The notes: generated from the letters alone by a model not told the origin. Shown: positions 41,287 to 51,297, counted from the stretch's first letter. The stretch: 64,000 bases of DNA from Allopusillimonas lactea (GCF_021653995.1 NZ_JAJJOZ010000008.1:1-64000); one strand, 5' to 3'. Made by a program: numbers and translations.

Positions 41287-42776
41287 TCCGCGCACGCCTG
41301 GCGCACCGCATGCGCCCATTCATCCATCAGAGCCTGGGCTCGGGCGGGCGACAATTGGGGCTCGAAACGGTGTTCGACTTTCCAGTGGGCCGACAGTTCC
41401 TCTTTGTTTTGATAGACGCCGCTGGACAGCCCCGCCAGATAGGCAGCGCCAAGCGCCGTGGTTTCAACCATGGTAGGCCGTAGCACGGGTATGCCGAGAA
41501 GATCGGCCTGGAACTGCATCAGAAGATCGTTGACGCAGGCGCCGCCGTCCACCCGTAGTTCGGCCAGTGGCGCACCACCGGCGGCCACCGCATCGCGGCT
41601 CATGGCCTGCAGCAGCGCGGCGCTCTGGTAGGCGATGCTGTCGAGTGCGGCGCGTGCGATGTGCGCCATGGATGAGCCGCGCGTGAGGCCAGTGATGGTG
41701 CCGCGCGCATCGGGTCGCCAATAGGGTGCGCCCAGGCCGGTGAAGGCCGGCACCACCATAACGCCGCCCGCATCCGGCACGGTACGCGCCAGTGCTTCGA
41801 CATCGCTGCTCTTGTCGAATGCGCGCAGCCCGTCACGTAGCCATTGCACGACTGCGCCGGCCACAAAAACGCTGCCTTCCATGGCGTACTCTGGTGTTGG
41901 TCCGATCTGCGCCGCACTGGTGGTGACCAGGCCGTTTTCAGATATCTGGAAGCGATTGCCGGTGTGCATCAGCATGAAGCAGCCAGTGCCGTAAGTATTC
42001 TTGGCCATGCCTTCGCTGAAGCAGGCTTGCCCGAACAGTGCCGCCTGCTGATCGCCGGCCACGCCGCAGACAGGGACCTCGCCGCCCAGCAGGCTGGCGT
42101 CGATCACGCCGAACTCAGCCGCCGAAGGCAACACTTCGGGCATCAAGGCGGACGGGATGCCCAGCAGATGCATGAGCTCGTCGTCCCATTGGTTGGTGTG
42201 GATGTTGAACAGCATCGTGCGCGAGGCGTTGCTGACGTCGGTAACATGCCGCCGGCCTCGTGTAAGCTGCCAGATCAACCAAGTGTCGATCGTGCCAAAA
42301 GCCAAGTCGCCGCGTTCCGCCTGCTCGCGAGCCCCGGGCACATGATCGAGTATCCATTTGAGCTTGGTGGCCGAAAAATAAGCATCAATGCGCAAGCCGG
42401 TTTTTTCGAGGATCAGACGTTCGTGGCCCTGAGCGCGCAAGGCGGCGCAGGTGTCTTCGGCACGCCTGTCTTGCCACACAATGGCATTGCACACGGGTTG
42501 GCCGGAGGCGCGATGCCACACCACCGTGGTTTCACGCTGGTTGGTGATGCCTGCGGCGCGGATGTCGGCCGCGCGCAGGCCGGCCTTGGCCAATGCCTGC
42601 TGGGCCGTGTCGCATTGGGTTTGCCAGATTTCGGCGGGGCTGTGTTCCACCCATCCAGGTTGCGGAAAGTGCTGGGTAAATTCCTTCTGTGCCAGCGTGA
42701 CGATATTGCCTTGCCGGTCAAAGATGATGGCGCGGCTGCTGGAAGTACCCTGGTCGAGCGCAAGTAGATAAGTCAT
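41283..42776 (-). CDS. glpK: Glycerol kinase
   Basis: The 497-residue FGGY-family kinase phosphorylates glycerol to glycerol-3-phosphate. It opens with L-L-A-L-D-Q-G-T-S-S-S-R and has D-A-Y-F-S-A-T-K-L, the FGGY-type G-G-V-M-V-V-P-A-F-T-G-L-G-A-P-Y-W and G-G-A-C-V-N-D-L-L. It diverges from glpD, the next enzyme of the pathway, across 182 bases. No glpF or glpR is visible nearby. Confidence 0.96.
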   Translation of the reverse strand: MTYLLALDQGTSSSRAIIFDRQGNIVTLAQKEFTQHFPQPGWVEHSPAEIWQTQCDTAQQALAKAGLRAADIRAAGITNQRETTVVWHRASGQPVCNAIVWQDRRAEDTCAALRAQGHERLILEKTGLRIDAYFSATKLKWILDHVPGAREQAERGDLAFGTIDTWLIWQLTRGRRHVTDVSNASRTMLFNIHTNQWDDELMHLLGIPSALMPEVLPSAAEFGVIDASLLGGEVPVCGVAGDQQAALFGQACFSEGMAKNTYGTGCFMLMHTGNRFQISENGLVTTSAAQIGPTPEYAMEGSVFVAGAVVQWLRDGLRAFDKSSDVEALARTVPDAGGVMVVPAFTGLGAPYWRPDARGTITGLTRGSSMAHIARAALDSIAYQSAALLQAMSRDAVAAGGAPLAELRVDGGACVNDLLMQFQADLLGIPVLRPTMVETTALGAAYLAGLSSGVYQNKEELSAHWKVEHRFEPQLSPARAQALMDEWAHAVRQACAE

Positions 42777-42958
42777 AGTGGCATGGGGGGAAGGAACACG
42801 AGAGGAAGTTTACGGGGCGGGGCGGGGCGCCACAAGCCCGAGTCACCGCAGCCGGAGGATACGGCTGCCGAGGGCCCGCTAAAGCGATGGACGCCGCCGA
42901 ACGGGTCTGTACTGCTTTACACTTAGTGTGCCGCGAACACTATCGGCCTACATGCGCT

Positions 42959-44554
42959 ATGACGACACCTCTATCTCCCAAGGCTGGCGACCGTGCCAGC
43001 CTGTTTACCGCACTGGCTGGTCTGGGCCAGGTCGACTTGGTTGTGATTGGTGGCGGCGCCACCGGCTTGGGGGTAGCGCTCGATGCTACATTGCGCGGCC
43101 TCTCCGTGGTGTTGCTGGAATCCTGCGATTTCGCCAAGGGTACCTCCTCGCGGGCCACCAAGCTTGTGCACGGCGGTGTCCGCTACCTGGCCCAGGGCAA
43201 TATCGGCCTGGTTCGCGAGGCGCTGCACGAACGTGCCACCTTGCTGCGCAATGCACCCCATCTGGCGCGTCCGCTGCCGTTCGTCATGCCCAGTTATCAC
43301 TGTTGGGAAACGCCATTCTATGGGGTGGGCCTTAAGGTATACGATGCGCTCGCCGGCAGCGCAGGGCTCGGCACCACTCGGTTTCTGAGCGCTGCGCAGG
43401 CCCGCCAACAGATTCCTGGTATTTGCAGTCAGGGCCTGAAGGGCGGTGTCTTGTACTGGGACGGCCAGTTCGATGACGCCCGCCTGGCGCTGGCGCTGGC
43501 CCGCACTGCCGCCGCCCAGGGCGCGCTGCTGATCAACTATTGCCCTGTCATAGGGTTGTTCCATGAGCAGGGCAGGCTTGTCGGCGTGCAATGCCGTGAT
43601 GTGGAAACAGGCCGTGAATATCGTGTCGATGCACACTGCGTCGTCAATGCTACAGGTGTCTGGGTTGACGAAGTGCGCCAGATGGACGGTGCCGCCACTG
43701 ATGTCCAGGTTCAGCCCATGGTTGCTCCCAGCCAGGGCGTGCATCTAGTTGTGGATCGCGAATTCTTCCCCGGCGACCATGCTTTGCTCGTGCCGCGCAC
43801 GCGCGATGGCCGTGTCCTGTTTGCCGTGCCGTGGCTGGGCAAGGTAATACTCGGCACAACCGATACCCCACGCCACGACCTCGCCCGAGAGCCTCTGCCG
43901 TATGCCCATGAGATCAACTTTATCCTGGGCGAGGCTGCCAGATATCTTAGCCGGCCCCCGTCTCGGCGCGACGTTCGCAGCGTGTGGGTGGGGTTGCGGC
44001 CTCTGGTGCGTCCCACGGGCGACGAAGCTGGCGCAACCCGCAAAATCAGTCGCGAGCATACTGTATTGATCGGCACCAGCGGGTTGGTCACGGTGACGGG
44101 CGGTAAATGGACGACCTATCGGGCCATGGCGGAAGACGTACTGGAGCGCTGCGCGGAAGCGGGCCTGCTCGGTCCGCTGGCGCCATCGCGCACGGCGGTC
44201 TACCCGCTTGTGGGCGCACCGCAAGATGGCGGAGCGCGCAAATCAATGGCCGAGCCGCCGGGGCTGTCTTCTTACGGTACCGAGGCTGAGTTGCTGCGCG
44301 GCATACAGGGGGCGGATACCGAGTTGGCGCTAGGCCTCACCGAAGCCATGGTGCGTTTCGCGGCGCGCTACGAATACGCGCGCTGCGTCGAAGACGTACT
44401 CGCCCGTCGCGCCCGTATTCTGTTTCTGGACGCCCAATTGGCCACGGCGGTTGCACCGCGCGTGGCGGAAATATTGCGCGAAGAGCTCGCGATTGATCCG
44501 GGGCTCGATGCGTTTTTGCACCTGTCTCGGCAATATAGCCAGTTACCCGAATGA
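42959..44554 (+). CDS. glpD: Aerobic glycerol-3-phosphate dehydrogenase
   Basis: The 531-residue flavoprotein oxidises glycerol-3-phosphate to dihydroxyacetone phosphate and feeds electrons to quinone at the inner membrane. The FAD fold reads V-V-I-G-G-G-A-T-G-L-G near residue 26, followed by the family block G-T-S-S-R-A-T-K-L-V-H-G-G-V-R-Y-L. The ATG at 42959 fits the family start; the 24 upstream in-frame codons do not. Confidence 0.95.
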   Translation: MTTPLSPKAGDRASLFTALAGLGQVDLVVIGGGATGLGVALDATLRGLSVVLLESCDFAKGTSSRATKLVHGGVRYLAQGNIGLVREALHERATLLRNAPHLARPLPFVMPSYHCWETPFYGVGLKVYDALAGSAGLGTTRFLSAAQARQQIPGICSQGLKGGVLYWDGQFDDARLALALARTAAAQGALLINYCPVIGLFHEQGRLVGVQCRDVETGREYRVDAHCVVNATGVWVDEVRQMDGAATDVQVQPMVAPSQGVHLVVDREFFPGDHALLVPRTRDGRVLFAVPWLGKVILGTTDTPRHDLAREPLPYAHEINFILGEAARYLSRPPSRRDVRSVWVGLRPLVRPTGDEAGATRKISREHTVLIGTSGLVTVTGGKWTTYRAMAEDVLERCAEAGLLGPLAPSRTAVYPLVGAPQDGGARKSMAEPPGLSSYGTEAELLRGIQGADTELALGLTEAMVRFAARYEYARCVEDVLARRARILFLDAQLATAVAPRVAEILREELAIDPGLDAFLHLSRQYSQLPE

Positions 44555-44699
44555 GCGCGGAAGCGCGTTTGTCGCCGTCTGTACGCTACAACGCGGGGGG
44601 CTGCGCCTGGCGCGAAAATAATGCACTATAGGGCGCTGCGCATCGCCTGCGCATCGCCTGCGCATTCGCTGCCCGCGGTTCCCCGCCTGAAAACACCTT

Positions 44700-45197
44700 T
44701 CATTGGGTGAACACCGTGCGCGCAGAATCAAATCTGCGGGAGAAATACGGGCTGTCGAGCGAATCCAGCCGTACTCGGCCGCCCGAAGATGGCGCGTTGA
44801 CGAACTTGCCGTTCCCAACATAAATACCTACATGCGAATTCGGGCGCCCCAGGGTATTGAAAAACACAAAGTCACCCGCCTTGAGGGCGCTGCGCGAAAC
44901 CGGCCGGCTGATACCGGCGATGTCTGACGATTGGCGCGGTAGTTGCGTGCTCGCGGCAGTATTGAATACATAATTGACCAAGCCGCTGCAATCAAAACCG
45001 CTTTCGGGGTTGTTGCCGCCATATCGGTAGGGCGTATCCACCAGGCTCATCGCCGTCAGCGCAACGTTATCTCGCTCGGCCGGGTTGACGGCAATATGGC
45101 GAGCAGGATGACGGGTATGCTTTGTCGGCCCCGCACATGCGGCCAAGAGAGCCAGTAGGGCAATGCCTAGATACAACCTCGGGCGTGTTAGCGTCAT
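44700..45197 (-). CDS. NlpC/P60 cell-wall hydrolase lipoprotein
   Basis: The 165-residue protein has a lipoprotein signal peptide (L-L-A-A-C) and an NlpC/P60 peptidase domain. This carries the catalytic Cys in F-D-C-S-G-L-V-N-Y and the His in S-H-V-G-I-Y. The third polar position, commonly His, is Asn here (K-F-V-N-A-P-S-S), which the family tolerates. It probably cleaves peptidoglycan stem peptides, as Spr/MepS does in E. coli. The ATG at 45197 is preferred to a GTG four codons earlier. Confidence 0.88.
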   Translation of the reverse strand: MTLTRPRLYLGIALLALLAACAGPTKHTRHPARHIAVNPAERDNVALTAMSLVDTPYRYGGNNPESGFDCSGLVNYVFNTAASTQLPRQSSDIAGISRPVSRSALKAGDFVFFNTLGRPNSHVGIYVGNGKFVNAPSSGGRVRLDSLDSPYFSRRFDSARTVFTQ

Positions 45198-45669
45198 ATT
45201 TGTTCCCACCTCATGCGTCCACTCTGTGGATTCTTGATTGCGCCGTCGCTCTTGTGCGAGTGTGGTGCGGAGCTGCCCAATACGTGCATCCTGCGGATCC
45301 CTGGCGCCAGTTCATGTGTAACTGTAGATTCTTGACTTGTAAATATCAAGTTACATGTTGTTGTTTATTCTCTGCATTTTGGGCATTCATTTTACAAATA
45401 CACGCAAAAAAAAATTCAAGTGACAATTGTCATATAACTTTTTAACAAAGTTTGATACTATTTTTCCGCGAAACTGGCCAAACATCCTAGGCCAAATGGC
45501 GTAGTCCAACTTAGGCAATCGTAACAAAATTTTGTAATTAGACCCGGCTGCGATACAAAAGCCTCGAACAAGGCCTGATGTTTCGATAGTGTTACGAATT
45601 ATTTTCTTTGCCGCCGTTTGTTGCACAGCGCTATTTGCTGCCCACAGCATCTTTTTAGGAGAAATTGAA
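45198..45669 (+). promoter_or_regulatory. AT-rich control region and leader of flhDC
   Basis: About 470 bases without a gene lie before flhD, much more AT-rich than the surroundings from 45310. It contains an ACTTG-N7-CAAGT repeat at about 45335-45351, a perfect palindrome TGACAATTGTCA at 45421-45432 and another, ACAAAATTTTGT, at 45524-45535. These are likely protein-binding sites for the signals that set flagellar expression. I could not assign a promoter with confidence. Confidence 0.6.
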
Positions 45670-45993
45670 ATGCCTGAAGCGGGTAACTCGCTTTTGAATG
45701 ATATTCGCGAAGTCAATCTTTCATACATGATGCTGGCTCAACGCCTGCTGCGCGAAAACTTCGCCGCCGGCATATTCCGGCTGGGCCTCGATGCGGACGT
45801 CGGCACCGTCCTTATGAATCTCTCGCCGGCCCAGTTGGTCAAGCTGTGCAGCTCCAACTCGTTGGTCTGCAAGTTCCGCTTGAACGACTATGAGCTTCTT
45901 TCATCGCTCACGCAAGACGTGTTGGGCGGGATACTGCAGCAGGCGCACTCGACCATCCTGCTCGCGCAGCGCGGTACGGTGGAAGCGGGCTGA
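45670..45993 (+). CDS. flhD: Flagellar master regulator subunit FlhD
   Basis: The 107-residue protein from the ATG at 45670 (AGGAG nine bases upstream) matches FlhD: D-I-R-E-V-N-L-S-Y-M-M-L-A-Q-R-L-L near residue 10 and Q-D-V-L-G-G-I-L-Q-Q-A-H near 80. With FlhC it forms the FlhD4C2 activator of class II flagellar promoters. In-frame codons upstream of 45670 encode a hydrophobic stretch and are not part of the gene. Confidence 0.93.
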   Translation: MPEAGNSLLNDIREVNLSYMMLAQRLLRENFAAGIFRLGLDADVGTVLMNLSPAQLVKLCSSNSLVCKFRLNDYELLSSLTQDVLGGILQQAHSTILLAQRGTVEAG

Positions 45994-46006
45994 CGGGCAT
46001 ATCGAC

Positions 46007-46615
46007 ATGGCTACCAAAAGCGTATCCCGCGAGGCCGAGGAAATCGGCCTGGCCTCGCAAATGATCAGGCTTGGCGCCCGCCTGCAGGTGCTTCAGGCCG
46101 AAACCAGCTTGAGCTATGATCGGCTGGCGCGCTTGTATCGCGAGTTGCGCGGCTGCTCCCCACCTAAGGGCATGCTGCCTTTTTCTGTAGATTGGTTCAT
46201 GACGTGGCTGCCCAACATTCACGCCAGCATGTTCTACAGCATCTACCGCTATCTCGAATCCCATATGCCTATCAGCAAAGCGGTGGCGTTGGTCGAGGCC
46301 TATCGTTTGTATCTAGAGCAATCGTCGGTAGGGCGCCCCGAAGGCGCCGACGACGAACCTGTCCTCAGCTTTACCCGCGCCTGGATGCTGGTGCGGTTCT
46401 TCGACAGCGGCATGCTGCAGCTTTCGCGCTGCTCGCGTTGCACGGGGGGGTTTGTCGCGCACGCCCATGATCCTGAAAACGGTTTCGTGTGCGCCATCTG
46501 CAAACCACCACCGCGCGCCGGTAAAACGCGTGCGCGTCTTGCCGCAGGATCTCCCAAAGAAACCCTCCGCAATGCGCGCAAGCGCGCGGGTGGTGCGCCG
46601 GCCCTGGCTTCCTGA
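46007..46615 (+). CDS. flhC: Flagellar master regulator subunit FlhC
   Basis: The 202-residue protein begins at the ATG at 46007, 13 bases after flhD. It shows I-G-L-A-S-Q-M-I-R-L-G-A-R-L-Q near residue 12 and the zinc-binding cysteines C-S-R-C near 145 and C-A-I-C near 164. It gives DNA-binding specificity to the FlhDC complex. The C-terminus is basic. Confidence 0.94.
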   Translation: MATKSVSREAEEIGLASQMIRLGARLQVLQAETSLSYDRLARLYRELRGCSPPKGMLPFSVDWFMTWLPNIHASMFYSIYRYLESHMPISKAVALVEAYRLYLEQSSVGRPEGADDEPVLSFTRAWMLVRFFDSGMLQLSRCSRCTGGFVAHAHDPENGFVCAICKPPPRAGKTRARLAAGSPKETLRNARKRAGGAPALAS

Positions 46616-46637
46616 AGCGTTACTGTTTTGTTTTCGA

Positions 46638-46671
46638 CACGGCTCCCGCCGCAAGCGGGGGCCGTGCTTTT
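46638..46671 (+). terminator. Terminator of flhDC
   Basis: Twelve-base arms (46638-46649 and 46655-46666) pair with one G-T wobble around CGCAA and run into a T-rich tail. It separates the master-regulator transcript from motA. Confidence 0.85.
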
Positions 46672-46804
46672 CTCTGTGCTTCGCGCGCTGCGCGCGCCCC
46701 GTGGCAGCGCAGGGATTTAGCCATGAAATACCCCGTTGTCGCGAGGATATCGCTGGCGCGAAAACGGCGATCATATAGACCATCTTCGCTCTAGAGGCTC
46801 GGCC

Positions 46805-47677
46805 GTGTTTATTTTTCTGGGTTTTTTTATTGTCGTCATCTCGGTGTTCGGCAGTTTTGTCGCGCTGGGAGGCCACCTAGGTGCGCTTTATCAGCCTTTT
46901 GAGTTCGTGCTCATTGGCGGCGCCGCGCTGGGTGCGTATCTGGCTGCCAGCAGCGGCAAGTCGGTGGCCCTGCTGTTCAAAGCGCTGCCGGGCGCGGTGC
47001 GCCGCAGCCCATACGACAAAGACCTATACATGGAGCTCATGGCTTTGCTGTACATGCTGTTGGGCAAAGCGCGCCGTGACGGCCTGATGTCGATCGAAAA
47101 AGATATTGAACAGCCCGATGAAAGCCCGATCTTCGAGGCCTATCCACGTATCCGTGATGACCGTGCCCTAATGGACTTCATCACTGATTATCTGCGCTTG
47201 ATCGTCAGCGGCAACATGAGTTCGCTCGAGATCGAGACGCTGATGGATCAGGATATCGAAACGCAGCACAATGAACGTCAAGTCCCTGTCCATGCGCTGC
47301 GCGCGGTGGCTGATGCGCTTCCTGCGTTCGGCATTGTGGCAGCCGTGCTGGGTGTCATCAAGGCGCTCGCATCGGTGGATGCGCCGCCCGTGGTGTTGGC
47401 CGACCTCATTTCCAAGGCCATGGTCGGCACTTTCCTGGGCATCCTCATCGCATATGGTTTTGTCGCACCGCTGGCGTCCGCGCTCGAGCGGCGCGCCAAT
47501 GCGTCGGACAAGGTGCTGGAATGCATCAAGGTCACGCTGTTGGCAAGCATGAACGGCTATCCGCCACAGCTTGCCGTGGAGTTCGGGCGCAAGGTGCTCT
47601 ACTCGCACGCGCGGCCCACGTTTGTCGAACTCGAAGAGCACGTGCGCCAGACGCGCATCTCGGCCAGCAAGGTCTAG
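46805..47677 (+). CDS. motA: Flagellar stator protein MotA
   Basis: With the GTG at 46805 (AGAGG seven bases upstream) the protein has 290 residues and starts F-I-F-L-G-F-F-I-V-V-I-S-V-F-G, as MotA proteins do. Four membrane helices and a large cytoplasmic loop are visible, with the torque-linked proline in A-D-A-L-P-A-F-G-I-V. It forms the proton channel with MotB. Confidence 0.93.
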   Translation: MFIFLGFFIVVISVFGSFVALGGHLGALYQPFEFVLIGGAALGAYLAASSGKSVALLFKALPGAVRRSPYDKDLYMELMALLYMLLGKARRDGLMSIEKDIEQPDESPIFEAYPRIRDDRALMDFITDYLRLIVSGNMSSLEIETLMDQDIETQHNERQVPVHALRAVADALPAFGIVAAVLGVIKALASVDAPPVVLADLISKAMVGTFLGILIAYGFVAPLASALERRANASDKVLECIKVTLLASMNGYPPQLAVEFGRKVLYSHARPTFVELEEHVRQTRISASKV

Positions 47678-47686
47678 CGCGCCACC

Positions 47687-48613
47687 ATGAAGAACCCGCA
47701 GCATCGCATCGTGATCCGGCGCAAGCGCGTCGCGCCGGTCCAGCAACACGGAGGCGCCTGGAAAATCGCCTATGCCGACTTCATGACGGCCATGATGGCG
47801 TTTTTTCTGGTCATGTGGCTATTGGCGCTCATCCCTCAGAAAGACTTGCAAGAGATCGCCGAATACTTTCGCATGCCGCTAATGACGGCCATTAAGGGCG
47901 GCCCCCACGTCGACAATGCGCGCAACGTCATTCCGGGGGGCGAGCCCAGCGTCGTGCCGAATATCCAGCCCATGCCTCCCAAGCCATCCCGCAATGTCGA
48001 AGATGCGGCCGACCGCGCCGATACCCTGCGCCTTGAGGATCTGAAATCCCAGCTGGAGAGCCTGATCAGGGTCGACCCCGTGCTCAAGGAGTTCCGCCCG
48101 CAGTTGCTGCTCGACATGACGCCCGATGGGCTGCGCGTGCAGATCATCGACAGACAGAACCGCCCCATGTTCAGCACGGGCAGCGCACACGTGCAGCCGT
48201 ACATGCGCGACATCCTGCGGCGCCTGGGCCCATTGTTCAATGAAATGCCCAACAGCATCAGTGTTTCGGGCCATACCGATTCGACGCAATATGCCAAGGG
48301 TGAGCGCGCCTACTCTAATTGGGAGCTTTCGGCTGATCGGGCCAATGCCGCGCGGCAGGAGCTCGTGGCTGGTGGCATGTCCGAGCCCCGCATCAAACAG
48401 GTGCTTGGGCTTTCGTCCACAGTAAGCCTGATTAAAGACGATCCGCAAGCTGCCGTTAACCGACGCATAAGTATTGTTGTATTGAATCGGCGCGCCGAAA
48501 GGCGGATCGACGCACAGAATAACGCAGGAACCTCCGACATCGATCTGGAGACGCTCATGCAGTCGTCCGATTCGTCGGATGTTTCCGGCGCGACCGGCAA
48601 TCCACAGCCATAA
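47687..48613 (+). CDS. motB: Flagellar stator protein MotB
   Basis: The 308-residue protein has a short basic N-terminus, one membrane helix with the proton-carrying Asp31 (Y-A-D-F-M-T-A-M-M-A-F-F), a plug/linker region, and an OmpA-like peptidoglycan-binding domain (S-V-S-G-H-T-D-S-T near residue 190). It follows motA by nine bases. Confidence 0.95.
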   Translation: MKNPQHRIVIRRKRVAPVQQHGGAWKIAYADFMTAMMAFFLVMWLLALIPQKDLQEIAEYFRMPLMTAIKGGPHVDNARNVIPGGEPSVVPNIQPMPPKPSRNVEDAADRADTLRLEDLKSQLESLIRVDPVLKEFRPQLLLDMTPDGLRVQIIDRQNRPMFSTGSAHVQPYMRDILRRLGPLFNEMPNSISVSGHTDSTQYAKGERAYSNWELSADRANAARQELVAGGMSEPRIKQVLGLSSTVSLIKDDPQAAVNRRISIVVLNRRAERRIDAQNNAGTSDIDLETLMQSSDSSDVSGATGNPQP

Positions 48614-48623
48614 GGATGCAAGC

Positions 48624-50774
48624 ATGAGCACTGGTGTTGATCTAAGCCAGTTCTTCGAAACTTTTTTCGATGAAGCCGACGAGCTATTGGTCGATATGGA
48701 GCAGCAATTGCTCGGGCTGGATCTGAGCGATCCGGACATCGATCAATTGAACGCGATCTTTCGCGCCGCGCATTCCATCAAGGGTGGTGCGGGAACTTTC
48801 GGCTGCTTTGGCGTGCTTGCCGATACGACACACATACTGGAGAACCTACTAGACATGGTGCGGCGCGGCGAAATGCCACTCAGCACTGAAATGATCGACC
48901 TGTTTTTGGAAACCAAGGACGTGCTCACCGAACAAGTTCTCGCCTATCGCAACGAGCAGGATCCCGACGTCGATGCGTACCAGCGCATCTGCGCGCAACT
49001 CAAGGCATTGGCGCTCGAATATCAGGGCGGGGCGGTGCCTGCGGCACAAGCCGCAGCCCCGGCCAAGCCCGTCGCCGAGCCGGCGCCGACACGGGCCGAG
49101 CCAGCCGAGTCCGCTGCACCGGACGATCCTGCACCCGCGCTGCACACGACGACTACCGGGTTGCCCTTGTGCGTGCGCCTGTCTCAACTGAGCGACAAGG
49201 ATGCGGACGCACTGGCCGACGAGATGGCGCTGTTGGGCACGATCCTGCATCGCTTGCGCGAGCGCGACAAGTTGACGCTGTGGCTGGACAGCACAGCCAG
49301 CGCCGACGACGTGGCGGCTGTATGCTGCTTTATCATCAATGCCGAGCAGATTGCTGTCACGCACGAGGCCTTGCCGTCTGGTTTGGAACAAGTAGCGTCC
49401 GCTGCGGGCGCCCCGGCCCAGCCTGCAGCTGCGCACGGCGCGGCGTCCATGACGGAGCCGGCCAGCGAAGCGCGGGGGGCACCTTCCGCGGCCTCCGCGG
49501 ATACGGAGCTGTCAGCCACACAGGCAGCTGTGCCCGCCGCCGAGATGCAGGCGCCTGCGGCCAAGGTCGCATCCCGCGCCGCCGCGCAGCACTCATCGGG
49601 CGGCACCACACTGCGTGTTGGGGTTGAAAAGGTCGATCAGATTATCAATCTCGTCGGCGAACTCGTTATCACGCAAGCCATGCTCAATCAAACGGCGTCC
49701 ACCTTGGATCCGGTGCTGCATGACCGCCTGCTCAATGGCATCGAGCAACTCGAACGCAATGCCCGCGATCTTCAGGAAGCCGTCATGTCCATCCGCATGG
49801 TGCCGATGGATTACGTATTCAGCCGTTTTCCGCGTGTGGTGCGTGAAGCCGCGTCGCGGATGGGCAAGGAGATCCGGCTCACGACGCGCGGCGCGGCAAC
49901 CGAGCTGGACAAGAGCTTGATCGAGCGCATTATCGATCCGCTTACTCACCTGGTGCGCAACAGCATCGACCATGGCATCGAGCCGCCCGAGAAACGGTTG
50001 GCAGCGGGTAAAAGCATCGAAGGGCATTTGACGCTGTCGGCACAGCATAGCGGCGGGCAAATCATCATAGAGGTGTCTGACGACGGCGGCGGCCTGAGCC
50101 GCGAGCGCATACTCAAGAAAGCAATTGCCCAGGGCATGTCGGTGTCAGACAGCACGCCCGACGATGAACTGTGGCAGCTTATTTTCGCACCGGGATTCTC
50201 CACGGCCGAGAAGGTAACCGACATATCAGGCCGCGGCGTGGGCATGGATGTGGTTCGCCGCAACATCCAAGGCATGGGTGGGCATATCCAGCTCACGTCG
50301 CGCGCGGGGCAGGGTACGACGACGCGTATCATCCTGCCCCTGACGCTTGCGATCCTGGACGGTATGTCTGTGAGTGTGGGCAACGAAACCTTCATTCTGC
50401 CATTGGGCCATGTCACAGAGTCCATCCAGCCTTCGCCTGACCAGATTCGCAAGATTTCCGAGACGGAAAAAGTGCTGTTCGTTCGCGGCGAGTACTTGCC
50501 CCTGGTGCCCCTGCACGAAGTGTTCTCGGTCGATGGCGCTGAGCCCGACGTCACACGATCGATCGCCGTCATTCTGCAAGCCGAGGAATCGCGCTTCGCT
50601 CTGCAGGTGGACCACCTCATTGGCCAGCACCAGGTGGTGGTCAAGAATCTCGAAGCCAACTACCGCAAGATACCGGGCGTCTCGGCGGCCACCATCCTGG
50701 GGGATGGCAGCGTTGCGCTGATTGTCGACGTCTTTGCGTTGATGCGGTTCTCGCGCGACAAAGCCGCCCTTTAA
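48624..50774 (+). CDS. cheA: Chemotaxis histidine kinase CheA
   Basis: The 716-residue kinase has an Hpt domain with the phospho-His50 in A-A-H-S-I-K-G-G, a CheY-binding region flanked by Ala/Pro-rich linkers (residues about 135-330), a dimerisation domain, the ATPase with L-T-H-L-V-R-N-S-I-D-H-G (N box) near 440, and a CheW-like C-terminal domain. The ATG at 48624 has AAGGA upstream. It phosphorylates CheY and CheB. Confidence 0.96.
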   Translation: MSTGVDLSQFFETFFDEADELLVDMEQQLLGLDLSDPDIDQLNAIFRAAHSIKGGAGTFGCFGVLADTTHILENLLDMVRRGEMPLSTEMIDLFLETKDVLTEQVLAYRNEQDPDVDAYQRICAQLKALALEYQGGAVPAAQAAAPAKPVAEPAPTRAEPAESAAPDDPAPALHTTTTGLPLCVRLSQLSDKDADALADEMALLGTILHRLRERDKLTLWLDSTASADDVAAVCCFIINAEQIAVTHEALPSGLEQVASAAGAPAQPAAAHGAASMTEPASEARGAPSAASADTELSATQAAVPAAEMQAPAAKVASRAAAQHSSGGTTLRVGVEKVDQIINLVGELVITQAMLNQTASTLDPVLHDRLLNGIEQLERNARDLQEAVMSIRMVPMDYVFSRFPRVVREAASRMGKEIRLTTRGAATELDKSLIERIIDPLTHLVRNSIDHGIEPPEKRLAAGKSIEGHLTLSAQHSGGQIIIEVSDDGGGLSRERILKKAIAQGMSVSDSTPDDELWQLIFAPGFSTAEKVTDISGRGVGMDVVRRNIQGMGGHIQLTSRAGQGTTTRIILPLTLAILDGMSVSVGNETFILPLGHVTESIQPSPDQIRKISETEKVLFVRGEYLPLVPLHEVFSVDGAEPDVTRSIAVILQAEESRFALQVDHLIGQHQVVVKNLEANYRKIPGVSAATILGDGSVALIVDVFALMRFSRDKAAL

Positions 50775-50796
50775 TTTACGACATTCGGAGAAAAAC

Positions 50797-51297
50797 ATGC
50801 TCAACACTCTGGAAACCGGAGTCGGCCAGGTCGATACCGCCGGCCAGGAGTTTCTGGTCTTTACGTTGGCCACGCAGGAATACGGCATCGATATCCTCAA
50901 GGTTCAGGAAATCCGCGGCTACGACAGCCAGACGGTGACCCGGATTGCCAATGTGCCGTCCTTCATCAAGGGTGTCACGAACTTGCGCGGCGTGATCGTT
51001 CCGATCGTGGATATGCGCATCAAGTTCGATCTGGAATCGGTCGAATACAACCACCAGACGGTTGTTGTCATCCTTAACCTCGAGTCGCGTGTGGTTGGCA
51101 TTGTGGTTGACGGCGTATCGGATGTCCTGATGCTCCAGCCTGGCCAGATCAGCGCTGCCCCCCAGTTTGGCACGGCATTTTCCACCGAGTATCTGACGGG
51201 TATCGGCACACTGGATGAGCGCATGCTGATTCTGGTCGATATCGAGAAGCTGATGACCAGCGACGAAATGGCGTTGGTCGATACCGCAATCGTGTAA
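50797..51297 (+). CDS. cheW: Chemotaxis coupling protein CheW
   Basis: The 166-residue protein is a single CheW domain: F-L-V-F-T-L-A-T-Q-E-Y-G-I-D-I-L near residue 20 and N-L-R-G-V-I-V-P-I-V-D-M-R near 63. It links chemoreceptors to CheA. GGAGA precedes the ATG. Confidence 0.96.
   Translation: MLNTLETGVGQVDTAGQEFLVFTLATQEYGIDILKVQEIRGYDSQTVTRIANVPSFIKGVTNLRGVIVPIVDMRIKFDLESVEYNHQTVVVILNLESRVVGIVVDGVSDVLMLQPGQISAAPQFGTAFSTEYLTGIGTLDERMLILVDIEKLMTSDEMALVDTAIV

Noticed and set aside
44700..45197. Loss of activity in the NlpC/P60 protein because His is replaced by Asn
   Set aside because: The third polar residue varies among His, Asn and Gln in this family, so no loss can be claimed.
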